From the NCBI GenBank assembly GCA_949825065.1, contig OX463865.1, positions 20,321,115-20,385,114 on the forward strand: a stretch of DNA of 64,000 nucleotides, given 5' to 3'. This document shows positions 63,855 to 64,000 of the stretch, piece by piece (the stretch's first letter is position 1; every line of letters begins with the position of its first letter). The notes beneath the pieces are model-generated. The model did no database searches. It was given only the letters and a program-made list of their open reading frames with translations, and had not been told where the DNA came from. Source of the stretch: Odontocerum albicorne. Lineage: Eukaryota > Arthropoda > Insecta > Trichoptera > Odontoceridae. A program made the position numbers and the translations under genes.

Positions 63855-64000
63855 CAGTGGAACCTCTCATAACGAGCACCTCTCATAACGAGTAATTCGC
63901 ATAACGAGCTAAACAGATTGTGAAAAAAATGCTCCCTTAACGAGCGGCATTTCGCATAACGAGTGACGCAGAAAGGGGAAGTCCCACCTTCACGTCACTC
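63855..64000 (+). mobile_element. Tigger/pogo-like element, second copy, cut by window edge
   Basis: Begins after TA with cagtggaacctctcataacg and matches 781-926 almost base for base (one change in gagcggc, one in cccacc). Confidence 0.9.

Overview
This is AT-rich eukaryotic nuclear DNA, almost certainly from an insect. Genes are spliced with GT/AG introns. The transposon mix is mariner, Tigger/pogo, hAT, piggyBac-type MITEs, Penelope-like and non-LTR elements, and there is a short run of the insect telomere unit TTAGG. I cannot name the species. I see no bacterial, viral or organellar genes, no CRISPR array and no functional tRNA or rRNA gene.

Two host genes are present, both on the minus strand. 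(1) A RhoGEF of the PLEKHG1/2/3 type covers 51245 down to 28868. Nine exons with matching phases give a DH domain, a PH domain and a 1,900-residue C-terminal region, and the 5' end is missing. Its intronless 5.77-kb last exon begins with an unusual cluster of CxxC pairs. (2) The first coding exon of a MAP4K3/5-type kinase (Drosophila happyhour, hppy) lies at 10181-10071 and ends in a GTGAGT donor. The rest of that gene runs off the left edge or is not recognisable here. Both proteins are intracellular signalling proteins: a Rho-family exchange factor and a Ste20-like kinase. Nothing in the sequence shows that they act together.

Most of the rest is transposons and satellites. 0-10 kb: a tandem repeat, a minisatellite split by a Tigger-like element, a hAT element with a Penelope-like insertion, a piggyBac-type MITE, a pogo-like element, and a mariner broken by a LINE. 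10.5-18 kb: LINE remains that carry three tandem arrays. 18.6-24.5 kb: two more arrays among LINE, SINE, mariner and MITE fragments. 24.8-28.6 kb: a near-perfect foldback element, another MITE and a deleted mariner. 28.9-51.2 kb: the RhoGEF, with introns full of LINEs, SINEs, LTR remnants and hairpin MITEs. 51.3-64 kb: mariner and LINE fossils, a solo LTR, 42-bp and 20-bp arrays, and a second Tigger-like end cut by the window edge.

The main themes worth a second look are: minisatellites that repeatedly arise inside fossil transposons, several with higher-order periods; Penelope-like repeats with 12-bp target duplications and a hammerhead-ribozyme-like core; a SINE and a LINE sharing a 3' tail; a four-member hairpin MITE family with exchanged inner arms; and the CxxC cluster in the RhoGEF. 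Many long ORFs in the window are only readings of tandem repeats.
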